From VRUE01 sp963788975 (GTDB lineage: Bacteria > Actinomycetota > Thermoleophilia > Solirubrobacterales > 70-9): DNA of 64,000 nucleotides. Below the pieces are notes generated by a model. It had not been told where the DNA came from and made no database searches. It saw only the letters and a program-made list of their open reading frames with translations. Location of the stretch: positions 248,001 to 312,000 of the forward strand of contig CAWBIJ010000004.1 in the NCBI GenBank assembly GCA_963788975.1, given 5' to 3'. This document shows, piece by piece, positions 43,936 through 52,983 of the stretch (the first letter of the stretch is position 1; each line of letters starts with the position of its first letter). Both the position numbers and the translations under genes were made by a program.

Positions 43936-45455
43936 GCAACCGGATCTAGCTGCGGCACTCGCGTGAACCGGTAGTCGTCGAGGTCGAAGTGGGCGCTGTG
44001 CCAGGCGACCTCGAGCGTGGTCGCCGAACGGAACGGCGCGTCGCCGTGTGAGTCGAAGTAGTAGCTGTTCGCCGTCGAGCAGCTGTTGCGGAAGAAGACC
44101 TGGCGGTCGCGCCGGGCCAGCATCGTCTCGAAGTAGCGCTGGTTCGCCTCACGGGTGACCTCGACCGAGGTCGAGTCGGTGCTGCGCGCGCGCTGCAGGC
44201 AGCGCACGATGTGCCGCGCCTGGTTCTCGATCAGGGTGAAGTAGCTGGCGCCGTTGTAGCCGTAGGGCCCGAGGATCAGGAACAGGTTGGGGAAGCCGGG
44301 AACGCTCACTCCCTCGTAGGCCTGGAACCGGTTCGCCTCCCACCACTCCGCGAGGTCAATTCCGTCGCTTCCCTGTACGGAGAACGCCGGCAGGTTGCCC
44401 TTGTCAAACACCTGGAAGCCGGTGGCGAGGATCAACATGTCGATCTCGTGCTCGGTGCCGTCCGCGGTGCGAACGCCGGTGGCGACGACCTCCTCGACCG
44501 GAGTCGTCTCCAGCAGGACGTTGGGACGGTTGAACGTCCGCAGGTACTCGTTCGAAAAGCTCGGGCGCTTACAGCCGAGCCCGTAGCGCGGGGTCAGCTT
44601 CTCCCGCACCACCGGGTCGCGGACCTGGCGGCGCAGGTGCCTGTGCCCGATGCGTTCCGCCGCCGTGGCGACCGGCACCACGCCGTGGAAATGCGCCGGC
44701 AGCGGGAAGTTGAGCTCGACGTAGGTCTGGCTTAGGGCGCGCGCCGCCGCCTGAGCACCCGGGACGCGGCGGAGCAGCCCGCGCGCACGGGGTCCGATCC
44801 GCCCGTCGGGCTTGGGCAGGCACCAGATCGGTGTGCGCTGCAGCACGGTCAGCTGCTCGACTTCGGGTGCGATCGAGGGAATCACCTGGACGGCGGAGGC
44901 CCCGGTGCCGATGATCGCCACCCTGCGGCCGCGCAGATCCTGCTCGTGATCCCAGCGCGCGGTGTGCATGACCGAGCCGGCAAAGGTCTCCAAGCCGGGG
45001 ATCTCGGGTGGCTTCGGCTGCGTGAAGACGCCGGTCGCGCCGACCAGGAATCGCGCCGTGACGACCGGCCCGTCGGCGGTTTCCAGGCGCCAGAGGTGGT
45101 GCTCGTCGTCGAAGCTCACCCCGGAGACTTTCGTGTTGAGGCGAATCCGTGAGCGCAGGCCGTAGGCGTCGACGCAGTGCTCGGCGTAGGCCTTCAGCTC
45201 CTCGCCAGGCGCGTAGACGCGCGACCAGTCGCTGCGCTGCTCGAAGGAGAACTGGTAGCTGAACGAGGGAATGTCGACGCCGATGCCGGGATACGTGTTC
45301 CAGTGCCACGCCCCGCCGACACCGTCCCCCGCCTCGAGCACGACCCAGTCCCTGACCCCGGCCTGGTCGAGCTTGATCGCCGTGCCGATGCCGGAGAACC
45401 CGGCCCCGATCACCGCGACCTCGTGGTCGGGCTGGATGTCGCTGGAGACGGTCAT
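43932..45455 (-). CDS. Flavin-containing (Baeyer-Villiger-type) monooxygenase
   Basis: A 507-residue class B flavoprotein. FAD motif GAGFSG (17-22), Baeyer-Villiger motif FAGSVMHTARWD (158-169), which fits FxGxxxHTxxW[PD], and the NADPH motif GTGASA (183-188). It should insert oxygen next to ketone carbonyls, substrate unknown. The ATG at 45455 overlaps the carbonic anhydrase stop as ATGA. Extra in-frame sequence upstream is antisense to that gene. It shares the CTAG stop palindrome with the secreted-protein gene. Confidence 0.92.
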   Translation of the reverse strand: MTVSSDIQPDHEVAVIGAGFSGIGTAIKLDQAGVRDWVVLEAGDGVGGAWHWNTYPGIGVDIPSFSYQFSFEQRSDWSRVYAPGEELKAYAEHCVDAYGLRSRIRLNTKVSGVSFDDEHHLWRLETADGPVVTARFLVGATGVFTQPKPPEIPGLETFAGSVMHTARWDHEQDLRGRRVAIIGTGASAVQVIPSIAPEVEQLTVLQRTPIWCLPKPDGRIGPRARGLLRRVPGAQAAARALSQTYVELNFPLPAHFHGVVPVATAAERIGHRHLRRQVRDPVVREKLTPRYGLGCKRPSFSNEYLRTFNRPNVLLETTPVEEVVATGVRTADGTEHEIDMLILATGFQVFDKGNLPAFSVQGSDGIDLAEWWEANRFQAYEGVSVPGFPNLFLILGPYGYNGASYFTLIENQARHIVRCLQRARSTDSTSVEVTREANQRYFETMLARRDRQVFFRNSCSTANSYYFDSHGDAPFRSATTLEVAWHSAHFDLDDYRFTRVPQLDPVA

Positions 45456-45949
45456 GGTGTGTGGACCTCGCGCAGTCTCCCTGTCTCGACCTGGTAGACG
45501 AGGCCCCTGACGGTACCGGTGCGAGGAACGAACGGGCTCGACCTGATCCGCTCGACACCATCCCGCACCGATTGCTCTAGGTCTGCAAACGTGTGGGCGC
45601 TCCACCGCGGCCGCCCGCCCGTCTCGATCTCGAGCTCCGCTGCGAACTCCTCGTCGGTGAAGCTGAGCAGGCCACAGCCTGTGTGCTGGATCAGGGCGAT
45701 CTCCTCCGTGCCCAGCTTCCGCTGTGAGATCGAGAGCGAGCGGATCGTGTCTTCGGTGACGACACCGCCGGCGTTGCGGATCACGTGGGCGTCGCCCTCG
45801 CGCAGCCCGAGCAGGCGGCTCGGGTCGATGCGGGCGTCCATGCAAGTGACGACCGCTACCTTCCTGGCCGGCACCGAAGACAGCAGGCCGTCGTCGAATC
45901 CCTCGGCGTGGGCCTCCGCGTTGCCGAGCAGCTCGTCGATCTGGCTCAT
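45452..45949 (-). CDS. Beta-carbonic anhydrase
   Basis: A 165-residue zinc enzyme converting CO2 and water to bicarbonate. Zinc ligands are Cys36, His89 and Cys92 (TCMDARID and IQHTGCG), and the Asp38-Arg40 dyad is intact. The short form resembles the small beta-CA-like proteins of actinobacteria such as Rv1284. It overlaps both neighbours by 4 bases (ATGA), so VOC protein, carbonic anhydrase and monooxygenase are translated from one message. Confidence 0.92.
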   Translation of the reverse strand: MSQIDELLGNAEAHAEGFDDGLLSSVPARKVAVVTCMDARIDPSRLLGLREGDAHVIRNAGGVVTEDTIRSLSISQRKLGTEEIALIQHTGCGLLSFTDEEFAAELEIETGGRPRWSAHTFADLEQSVRDGVERIRSSPFVPRTGTVRGLVYQVETGRLREVHTP

Positions 45950-46584
45950 CGGTCCTTGGGCGTCATCAGCGCAACTGGAATCGCAAGGCCGGCGGAGCGG
46001 CGCAGGGTGGCGATGCGACGGGCGGGCTGGACTGCGTCGCGGATCTCGCTGACGCGATCGCCCAGGTCGGCAACGGTGGAGTCGAGGTCCGGCGCGACGA
46101 AGGCGAGACCCCAGAAGAAGGCGGGACGGTCGATGCCGCCGCCGCGCTCGATCGCCTCCTGCGGCTCCTGCACGACCTCGAGGATGACCGTGCCGAGGCG
46201 GAAGAACGCTTGACGCGGAGTGCCGGCTGGGGTCGGCTCCTCACGGATGCGTCGCAGGTCGAGACCGGCGGCCTGCAGTGCCGCGACCGTGCGATCAAGG
46301 TCGGGTGTGATCGCGACGACATGGTCGAGTCCAGTGACGCCGTTGGGGTGCGCCGGAGACTCGTCCGGCAGTGGCCGATCCGACCTCGTGGTCGGCAGCC
46401 CGTCGAGCTCAGTCGCCTCAATGTCACGCAGTGACCAGTCCGTTAGCCCTCGTCCCGTCTCTCGGCCGACCATCCGGATCCGGGTATCCCCGACGATGCA
46501 GCTGTCGCCGTCGAGCTCGAATCCAAGCGCCCCCCAGGCCTCAGGCGCATCCGCAACCGTCAACTCGTCGAGCGTCGGAGTCAC
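45946..46584 (-). CDS. VOC (glyoxalase-like) family protein
   Basis: A 212-residue protein with the paired beta-alpha-beta-beta-beta units of the vicinal oxygen chelate fold: VTGLDHVVAITPDLDRTVAA and RQAFFRLGTVILEVVQEPQE are typical strands. It resembles the glyoxalase/dioxygenase superfamily, but the N-terminal 85 residues are divergent. No clear metal triad can be fixed by eye. The gene heads the operon with carbonic anhydrase and the monooxygenase. Confidence 0.8.
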   Translation of the reverse strand: MTPTLDELTVADAPEAWGALGFELDGDSCIVGDTRIRMVGRETGRGLTDWSLRDIEATELDGLPTTRSDRPLPDESPAHPNGVTGLDHVVAITPDLDRTVAALQAAGLDLRRIREEPTPAGTPRQAFFRLGTVILEVVQEPQEAIERGGGIDRPAFFWGLAFVAPDLDSTVADLGDRVSEIRDAVQPARRIATLRRSAGLAIPVALMTPKDR

Positions 46585-46610
46585 GCGGGAAAGGTAGCTA
46601 GCTTTCCGCC

Positions 46611-47105
46611 ATGGCTTACGCCGGCTCCTACCTGTGGCAGCTGCGTCAGGCGATTGGCAGCGAGCTGGTGCTGATACCGGGGGCGATGGTCGTCCTGCAG
46701 CGGGACGACGGCCGAATCCTCCTCACAAAGCGCGCTGACGACGGCACCTGGTGCCTACCCGCCGGAGCGGCGGAGCCCGGCGGGAGCTTCGCCCGCACCG
46801 CAGTCGAGGAGCTGGCGGAGGAGGCCGGAATCGAGGTGGCGGAGAGTGACCTCATCCCCTTCTGCTGCCTGTCGGAGGCCGAGCTCCACACGATCCACTA
46901 CCCGAACGGAGACGTAACCCACTGCTTCGCCCTTGGCTTCATGGCGGAGAGATGGAAGGGAGAACCCCGCCCAGACCGCGAGGAGTCGACGGAGGTTCGG
47001 TTCGTCGAGCTCAGCAACCTTCCCGACCCAATCCACCCGCCCACCACGCACGCGCTCGAACTGCTGGGTGCCTACCTGGACTCGGGCCGGTTTCAGGTTC
47101 GGTAG
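46611..47105 (+). CDS. Nudix hydrolase with a divergent Nudix box
   Basis: A 164-residue pyrophosphohydrolase: RILLTKRADDGTWCLPAGAA, then EPGGSFARTAVEELAEEAGI. The consensus Gx5Ex7REUxEExGU is only partly kept: the first Glu is Gly and the Arg is Glu, while the metal-binding EExG is intact. Substrate unknown (NDP-sugars and nucleotides are common). ATG 46611 gives MAYAGSYLWQLRQAIGSELV, as in a recognised actinobacterial subgroup. A gap of 15 bases precedes the MBL gene. Confidence 0.85.
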   Translation: MAYAGSYLWQLRQAIGSELVLIPGAMVVLQRDDGRILLTKRADDGTWCLPAGAAEPGGSFARTAVEELAEEAGIEVAESDLIPFCCLSEAELHTIHYPNGDVTHCFALGFMAERWKGEPRPDREESTEVRFVELSNLPDPIHPPTTHALELLGAYLDSGRFQVR

Positions 47106-47120
47106 ATCGAAGCGAATGGC

Positions 47121-47855
47121 ATGAAGATCGAGATGCTGAACGGCGGCTGGATGACCGCGGCGGCGGGTCTTTGGCGCCAGGGCGAAGAGGAGCCTGAGCG
47201 GCCGGTCCGCGTCCCGGTGCCCGCCTATCTGATCGAGACCGAGACCGAGCGCATCCTCATCGACACCGGGCTGCACCCCGCTGCCGTGGCCGATGCGGAG
47301 ACTCACTACCAGCCCGGTGCACTCGCCTACTTCGAGCTGGAACAAGAGGAATCGGTCGCCGAGCAGGTCGATCTCGACACCGTGACCCAGGTGGTGCTCA
47401 CCCACCTGCATTTCGACCACGCTGGCGCCTTGTCATTGGTCCCAGCGTCGGTGCCAGTCGTCGTCCAGCGCGCAGAGTGGGAAGCCGGTCAAGATCGCGC
47501 GGCGATCGAGCGCAACTTCTTCCTGCCTCGTGACTACGCCGAGTCCACGCTCAATCTGACCCTCCTAGAGGGCGACCACGACCTCTTCGGCGACGGCTCG
47601 ATCGAGCTTCTCAGCACGCCTGGTCACACTCCGGGCCACCAGTCGGTCCGGATCGGAGACCTCGTCCTCGGCGCCGACGTCGCGCACTTCGCCAGCGTCC
47701 TTGACGACCACCGGTTCCCCGCCTTCGGCGACGACCGCGACGAGCAGGGCCGGTCCGCCGAACGGCTCCGCACGCTGCGCGACGAGGGTCTGACGATCCA
47801 GCCCGGTCACGACCCTGACGTACTGCGACCCGGTCCTTTGACGCCTACCGGGTGA
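47121..47855 (+). CDS. Metallo-beta-lactamase fold hydrolase, AHL-lactonase-like
   Basis: A 244-residue MBL-fold enzyme. The zinc motif HLHFDHAG, the second His in STPGHTPGHQS and the final His in TIQPGHDPDV are all present. AYLIETETERILIDTGL is typical of the N-acyl homoserine lactonase subfamily (AiiA-like), so quorum-signal or lactone hydrolysis is possible, though many related enzymes act on other esters. The 3' end overlaps the convergent P450 gene by 11 bases. Confidence 0.88.
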   Translation: MKIEMLNGGWMTAAAGLWRQGEEEPERPVRVPVPAYLIETETERILIDTGLHPAAVADAETHYQPGALAYFELEQEESVAEQVDLDTVTQVVLTHLHFDHAGALSLVPASVPVVVQRAEWEAGQDRAAIERNFFLPRDYAESTLNLTLLEGDHDLFGDGSIELLSTPGHTPGHQSVRIGDLVLGADVAHFASVLDDHRFPAFGDDRDEQGRSAERLRTLRDEGLTIQPGHDPDVLRPGPLTPTG

Positions 47856-49161
47856 CGCTCTCCACGATCGCCTCTCCCCCACGGCTCGGCAGGACCGTGA
47901 CGCCGCGGAAGCGAGACTTCTCGTCCTTGGTCCGAGGGGCGCGGAGCTGGGTCCGGGCGAGAATCCTCGCGATCGCGATTTTCATCTCGAGCTGGGCGAA
48001 CGAAGCTCCGATGCAACGGCGAACGCCGCCGCCGAACGGGATCCAGGTGTAGGGCTCCGGCGCTCCTTCGAGGAAGCGCTCGGGACGGAAGGCGAGGGGA
48101 TCTGGCGGGTACAGGTCGGGGTCCCATTGCAGGAGCGCGATCGAGGCCGCCAGCTGTGCTCCGGGCTCGAACAGATAGCCCCCCAGCTCCATCGCCTCGG
48201 TCGGCGAGCGGAACACCTCGGTGACGACCGGCCGCACGCGAAGCGTCTCCCTGATCACCGCGTCCAGGTACTCGCTGGACTCGCCCGCCCTCACCTCGGC
48301 AGTCAGGCGCTCCAACACCGGCGGCGTGCGCAGCAGTCGCTCGAACGCCCACCCAATCGAGGTCGCGGTCGTCTCATGCCCCGCGAGCAGGATCGTGATC
48401 AGCTCGTCGCGCAGCTCTCGATCGGTTAGCGGGTCGCCCTCGTCGTCGCGAGCCGCCAGCAGCAGCGTGAGAATGTCGTCATGGGCGTCGCGATCCGGAT
48501 CGCGACGGCGCTGGCCGATCTCCTCGTAGAGAATCTCGTCGACGCGGTCCCGATTCCGCAGGAAGCGACCCCAGGGGCTGAGCCGGCCGAGATCCTTCTG
48601 CATCACGAGCAGCGCCGGGTTAATCGATGAGAGCTTTGGCAGGCGCCACTTCAGCTCGGCAATCCGGTCCGGGTCGGACACGCCGAAGACGGTTCGGATC
48701 ATCACCTCCAAGGTGATCGCCTGAGCGACTGTGCGTGTGCGGATCGTCTCGCCAGGGCTCCACTTGTCGATCTCGCGATCGGTGATCTGCTCGATCAGCT
48801 CGGCGTAGTGAGCGATCGCCTGGCCGTGGAATGGGGGCAGCATCAACTTCCGCATGCGCATGTGACGGGCGCCGTCGAGCAGCAGGAGCGAGGCCTGCCC
48901 GACGACGGGCTCCATCGTCTGGCGCGGCTCGGCGACTTCGTACTCGGCCGGCTTCCACTTGAACATCTCCTCGACCAGGTCGCGGTCGGCGATGTGGAAG
49001 AGCTCGCCCGCGATCGAGTCGTTGGAGCGGAAGACGCGGCCATAGCGCTTGCGCATCGCGAGTCTCGCCCCAACCGGGAAGGCGATACCGAGCCACGACT
49101 GCAGCGGGCCCGGGAGCGGCAGTCCTGGGATCTCCGAGGCCGGACGAGTGGACGCTGTCAC
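47845..49161 (-). CDS. Cytochrome P450
   Basis: A 438-residue haem monooxygenase. The oxygen-activating helix I motif is LLAGHETTATSIGWAF, the ExxR is in VIRETLRVRPVV, and the haem loop is PFGGGVRRCIGASFAQLE with the Cys ligand. It resembles the CYP1xx actinobacterial families; the substrate is unknown. I prefer the GTG at 49161 with gcgagga 8 bases ahead (TASTRPASEIPG); the alternative GTG at 49197 has no ribosome site. No dedicated ferredoxin is encoded next to it. Confidence 0.92.
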   Translation of the reverse strand: MTASTRPASEIPGLPLPGPLQSWLGIAFPVGARLAMRKRYGRVFRSNDSIAGELFHIADRDLVEEMFKWKPAEYEVAEPRQTMEPVVGQASLLLLDGARHMRMRKLMLPPFHGQAIAHYAELIEQITDREIDKWSPGETIRTRTVAQAITLEVMIRTVFGVSDPDRIAELKWRLPKLSSINPALLVMQKDLGRLSPWGRFLRNRDRVDEILYEEIGQRRRDPDRDAHDDILTLLLAARDDEGDPLTDRELRDELITILLAGHETTATSIGWAFERLLRTPPVLERLTAEVRAGESSEYLDAVIRETLRVRPVVTEVFRSPTEAMELGGYLFEPGAQLAASIALLQWDPDLYPPDPLAFRPERFLEGAPEPYTWIPFGGGVRRCIGASFAQLEMKIAIARILARTQLRAPRTKDEKSRFRGVTVLPSRGGEAIVESVTR

Positions 49162-49209
49162 CCGCCAATCCTCGCGGAGGAGCTCGGACGTTTCCACTCG
49201 TGTGCTCGG

Positions 49210-50121
49210 CTAGCCGGCACGGTAGGGGCCGGCGCTCGAGCGGTCCGGGTCCTGGAGCGAGGTCTCGGGCTCGACGTGGATCAGGACCTCGGCATGCGGG
49301 AGATCGGCCTCGATCGCCGCGCGCATCCCATGGGCGAGCTCGTGGGCCCGCTCGAGGCTGGTGCCAACCCGATACTGGACATGGAAGTCGATATAGCGGT
49401 GACGACCAGCTCGGCGGGCGCGCAGCTTGTGGTAGCCGGCGACCTCGCGGGTGCGGGCGGCTGCTATCGCCGCCTCGATCCGGTCCATCTCCTCCTCCGG
49501 CAGCGCCTCGTCGACGAGGACGCCGGAGGAGCGCCTGATGATCCTGATCCCGGCAACGACGATCGCGGCCGCGACGATCAGGGCCGTGATCGAGTCGAAG
49601 GCGACGGCGCCGGTGATCTCGACCAGACCCAGCCCCGCCAGCACCCCGGCCGAGGTGAGGGCGTCGGTGCGCAGGTGGGCGGCGTCCCCCTCCAGCGCCG
49701 GCGAGTCATGCGCCTTCGCCTGGCGCGAAAGCACAGCGGATACGGCAAGGTTGGCAACCACCGAGAAGCCCATCACCGCCATGCCGATGCCGAGCGCGTC
49801 GACCTCGGCGCCGTCCACCAGCCTGTGGGTCGCCTCGTAGACGATGATCCCGGCGCCGACTAGGATCAGCATCCCCTCGATGGTCGCCGCCAGGCTTTCG
49901 ACCTTCTCGTGGCCGTAGGGATGGTCGGCGTCGGCGGGCTCGTCAGCCTTGCGCACGGAGATGAAGGCGACGACCGAGGCGACCAGGTCGATCAGCGAGT
50001 GGATGGCCTCGGTCAGGATCGCGATCGAACCGGTGATCGCCCCGGCGGCGAGCTTGATCGCGATCAGGAACGAGTTGGAGGCGATCGAGAGTGCCGCCGC
50101 GCCGGTCTTGGTGCGAATCAT
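49210..50121 (-). CDS. Cation diffusion facilitator (Zn/Cd/Co/Fe exporter)
   Basis: A 303-residue CDF transporter with six helices. Metal site residues are visible as TEAIHSLIDLVAS (variant HxxxD) and HLRTDALTSAGVLA (HxxxD); the cytoplasmic domain has HYIDFHVQYRVGTSLERAHE-like sequence (RYIDFHVQYRVGTSLE) with the C-terminal HVEPE zinc ligands. ATG 50121 overlaps the rdgB stop by 4 bases. Co-transcription with rdgB and rph is expected; the metal is not assigned. Confidence 0.92.
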   Translation of the reverse strand: MIRTKTGAAALSIASNSFLIAIKLAAGAITGSIAILTEAIHSLIDLVASVVAFISVRKADEPADADHPYGHEKVESLAATIEGMLILVGAGIIVYEATHRLVDGAEVDALGIGMAVMGFSVVANLAVSAVLSRQAKAHDSPALEGDAAHLRTDALTSAGVLAGLGLVEITGAVAFDSITALIVAAAIVVAGIRIIRRSSGVLVDEALPEEEMDRIEAAIAAARTREVAGYHKLRARRAGRHRYIDFHVQYRVGTSLERAHELAHGMRAAIEADLPHAEVLIHVEPETSLQDPDRSSAGPYRAG

Positions 50122-50720
50122 CGGCTCCCGCGGGCGCGGTTCGCGCTGAGATGCTCGGCCAGCAGCCGCGCCGCCAGACCGCGATGGCTGATCTCGTTCT
50201 TCTCGGCCTGACTCAGCTCGGACATCGTGCGCTGATCGTCCGGACCGGTCGCCTCGGGGACGAAGGCCGGGTCGTAACCGAAGCCGCCTTCGCCGCGCGC
50301 CTCTTCGATCAGGTGACCCTCGCAGCGGGCCTCGAAGACGTGCTCTGCGCCGTCCGCTTCGACCAGGACGAGGGCACAGACGTAGTAGGCGCCCCGCTCA
50401 CCGCTCGCCGCCGCCACCTCGCGCAACAGCTTCTCGAGGTTCTCCGCGTCGGTCGCGCCCTCGCCGCCGTAGCGGGCGGAGTGGATGCCGGGCCGGCCTC
50501 CGAGCGCCACAGCGCCGATCCCCGAGTCGTCAGCAACCGCCGCCCGGCCGGTCGCGCCGTGGGCGGCGCGGGCCTTGCCGAGGGCGATCGAGGCGAAGCT
50601 CTTCCCGTCCTCGGGCGGCAGCTCAACGCCCTCCGGCAGTGGCTCCAGCTCGACCCCGGGCAGCAGTTCGCGCATCTCGCGCAGCTTGTGCCTGTTGCCG
50701 GTGGCGAAGATCACTCTCAA
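50118..50720 (-). CDS. rdgB: Inosine/xanthosine triphosphate pyrophosphatase
   Basis: A 200-residue HAM1-family enzyme that removes deaminated purine triphosphates from the nucleotide pool. FATGNRHKLREMRELLP is the N-terminal motif (TxNxxK), AVADDSGIGAVALGGRPGI holds the catalytic Asp pair, and GEGGFGYDPAFVPEATGP the base-recognition loop. It starts four bases before the end of rph and overlaps the CDF gene by four bases. The rph-rdgB pairing is conserved in many bacteria. Confidence 0.96.
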   Translation of the reverse strand: MRVIFATGNRHKLREMRELLPGVELEPLPEGVELPPEDGKSFASIALGKARAAHGATGRAAVADDSGIGAVALGGRPGIHSARYGGEGATDAENLEKLLREVAAASGERGAYYVCALVLVEADGAEHVFEARCEGHLIEEARGEGGFGYDPAFVPEATGPDDQRTMSELSQAEKNEISHRGLAARLLAEHLSANRARGSR

Positions 50721-51442
50721 GCGCCGGCTGCGCGCTCCTGGACCTGTCGCAATCGGGAGATCCCCATCTCGGCGAGTCCGAGCAGCTCGTCGAGCGAGGC
50801 GCGGGAGAGCGGCATCCGCTCCGCCGTCGCCTGCACCTCGACCAGGCCACCATCGCCCGTCATCACCACGTTCGCATCGACCTCGGCGTTCGAGTCCTCG
50901 CCGTAGTCGAGGTCGCAGAGTGCCCTGCCGCCGACCATGCCGACGCTGACCGCCGCCACCGAGCCGTTCAGCGGCATCTCCTCGACCTTGCCGGCGTCGA
51001 GCAGCTTCTGGCAGGCAAGGCGCAGGGCGACGTAGCCGCCGGTGATCGCCGCGCAGCGGGTCCCCCCGTCGGCTTCGAGCACGTCGCAGTCGACGTAGAC
51101 GCTGCGTTCGCCCAGCGCCTTGAAGTCGACGACGACGCGCAGCGCCCGCCCGATCAGGCGCTGGATCTCGACCCCCCGCCCGTCCTGCTTGCCCTTCGAG
51201 ACGTCGCGCGTCTTGCGCTCGCCGGTCGAGGCCGGCAGCATCGCGTACTCGGCCGTTACCCAGCCTTTGCCGCGCCCCGCCATCCAGCGTGGCACGGACT
51301 CATTGACCGAGGCGGTGCAGATCACCCTCGTTTTGCCGAGTGAGATCAATGCCGAGCCATCGGCAGAGGCGACGAATCCGGGGTCGATCGTCACCGGCCG
51401 GATGTCGGCAGGGGCCCTGTCGTAGCTGCGTGAGGCGGGCAT
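50717..51442 (-). CDS. rph: Ribonuclease PH
   Basis: A 241-residue phosphate-dependent exoribonuclease that trims tRNA 3' ends. RNase PH motifs are TRVICTASVNESVPRWMAGR, GWVTAEYAMLPASTGERKTR, GRALRVVVDFKALGERSVYV and DCDVLEADGGTRCAAITGGY. Length is normal. ATG 51442 gives MPASRSYDRAPADIRPVTID. rdgB follows with an ATGA overlap. The 196-base gap upstream holds a terminator-like hairpin (51496-51521). Confidence 0.97.
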   Translation of the reverse strand: MPASRSYDRAPADIRPVTIDPGFVASADGSALISLGKTRVICTASVNESVPRWMAGRGKGWVTAEYAMLPASTGERKTRDVSKGKQDGRGVEIQRLIGRALRVVVDFKALGERSVYVDCDVLEADGGTRCAAITGGYVALRLACQKLLDAGKVEEMPLNGSVAAVSVGMVGGRALCDLDYGEDSNAEVDANVVMTGDGGLVEVQATAERMPLSRASLDELLGLAEMGISRLRQVQERAAGA

Positions 51443-51495
51443 AGTGCGGCTAGCCTAGCTGCGACGGCCCGAAGCGAGGTCGGCGCCAGAGTCGA

Positions 51496-51521
51496 AGGGT
51501 CGCGAGATCTCTCGCGACCCT
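51496..51521. terminator. Hairpin 3' of the flp gene
   Basis: agggtcgcgaga (51496-51507) pairs perfectly with tctcgcgaccct (51510-51521). It lies in the gap between the flp stop (51639) and the rph start (51442), both minus strand, so it most likely ends the flp transcript. The short spacer means the true loop is larger than 2 bases. Confidence 0.55.
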
Positions 51522-51638
51522 CCTGCCCCTGGGACATACGCGCCGGAACCAGTCAACCGACGCTGGGTGGAGCTTAGATCAATTCAGATTGACGAGTCAA
51601 GGATTTCCCATTTATAGCCAGATCGGCGCACCGTCGAC

Positions 51639-51887
51639 TCATTTGAAGGCCACCTTGTCCACTGCCTCGCGGATCTTGTCGACGATCACCTCCGCCAGCT
51701 CGGTGCCCTGCTTGCCGTTGAACCCCTTCATCGCGGCGACCATCCCAACCATCAGTAGTGAGACGAGCAGGATCAGGCCGACGTACTCGACTGTCCCCTG
51801 CCCACGCTCGCCTGCGGCCAGCGCACGGATCGCCTGCACCCTGGCGGTAAGCGTCGCGTGCACGTATCCCATCAGCGCGTAGATCAT
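51639..51887 (-). CDS. Flp/TadE-type pilin-like protein
   Basis: An 82-residue protein with a type III (prepilin-peptidase) signal: AAGERGQGTVEYVGLILLVS, with Gly-Glu context before a hydrophobic helix (VSLLMVGMVAAMKGF), then an amphipathic C-terminal helix. That is the Flp pilin layout. A perfect aaaggagg precedes the ATG at 51887. No tad/cpa assembly genes are present in the window, so it is an orphan here. Confidence 0.82.
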   Translation of the reverse strand: MIYALMGYVHATLTARVQAIRALAAGERGQGTVEYVGLILLVSLLMVGMVAAMKGFNGKQGTELAEVIVDKIREAVDKVAFK

Positions 51888-52021
51888 CGAAGCCTCCTTT
51901 CGCGGTTTGCGGCGGATGCTCGAAGCCGGCGCCGCACCGATCCAGACGCAAATGCCCCAACTCACGCCCCGAAAGGTCAAATAGGTGCGACGCCGCGGAA
52001 CCGCCGGATACGCTGCGCCGG

Positions 52022-52963
52022 GTGCGTGTCCTCGTAGTGACCAACTTCGAGCCCGATACCTCGACGCCGCAGCGGGGGCGTTGGGTCCGCGACCAGGTGG
52101 AGGAGATGCGCCGCCAGGGTGCTGAGGTTGAGGTTTTCAGCTTCCCGCCGGGGAAGCGCCACTACGTCCCGGCGACCCGCCGCCTGCGCAGCCTGTTGCG
52201 ACAGCAACGCTTCGACCTCGTCCACGCCCACTATGGGCTGGCCGGCTGGTGCGCCCGGTTGGCCGGCGCCCGGCCGCTGATCGTCAGCTTCCACGGCACC
52301 GACGTCCGCCACTCCGTCGTCGGGCCGATGTCCCGCCGCCTCGCCTGGCGGGTCGAGCTCGTCGCCGCGGTCTCGCGCGCCCTCTTCGCCACCGAGGATG
52401 GTCGTCCGGGCCTTCCCGCCGTGCCCGGCTCCGCGGTGCTCCCATGCGGACCGGACCTTGGTCGCTTCCACTTGATCCCGCGCGGCGAGGCGCGCAGCCG
52501 GCTCGGCCTCGACCCCCAACGCCCCTACCTCCTCTTCCCCGCCGACCCGGCCCGACCCGAGAAGCGGCACGACCGCGCCGTCGAGCTTGCGGACGCTTGC
52601 GGTGTCGAGCTGCTCAGCGGCGGCTCGATCGAGCCGGACGAGATGCCGCTCTGGGTCAACGCCGCCAACGCCGTGCTCGTCACCTCCGACTACGAGGGCT
52701 TCGGCCTGGCCTGCCTCGAGGCGCTCGCCTGCGACGTGCCGGCTCTCTCGACCCCGGTCGGCATCGCCCCCTTCGCCCTCGCCGGCCTCCCCGGCGTCCT
52801 CTGCGCCCCGTTCGACCTGGCTGCCTGGAGCGCCGCGGCGCGTCCCCTGCTCGAGAACCCGGACCCCCGCGTCGAGGGCGCTCCCCGCGCCGCGCCGCTG
52901 TCCGCGGCGCGAATGGCGGAACGCACTCTCGAGGCCTACCGCGACGTCCTCGCCGGGGCGTGA
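52022..52963 (+). CDS. GT4-family glycosyltransferase
   Basis: A 313-residue GT-B glycosyltransferase: RVLVVTNFEPDTSTPQRGRW, then DLVHAHYGLAGWCARLAG in the N-terminal half, and PYLLFPADPARPEKRHDRAV and SDYEGFGLACLEALACDVPA (the ExxGxxxxE site) in the C-terminal half. It uses a nucleotide sugar to modify an unknown acceptor. The GTG at 52022 is the first start in frame; no clear Shine-Dalgarno site is visible and a -10-like region is close, so the message may be leaderless. Confidence 0.85.
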   Translation: MRVLVVTNFEPDTSTPQRGRWVRDQVEEMRRQGAEVEVFSFPPGKRHYVPATRRLRSLLRQQRFDLVHAHYGLAGWCARLAGARPLIVSFHGTDVRHSVVGPMSRRLAWRVELVAAVSRALFATEDGRPGLPAVPGSAVLPCGPDLGRFHLIPRGEARSRLGLDPQRPYLLFPADPARPEKRHDRAVELADACGVELLSGGSIEPDEMPLWVNAANAVLVTSDYEGFGLACLEALACDVPALSTPVGIAPFALAGLPGVLCAPFDLAAWSAAARPLLENPDPRVEGAPRAAPLSAARMAERTLEAYRDVLAGA

Positions 52964-52983
52964 CTCGTAATAGATTGAGATCG

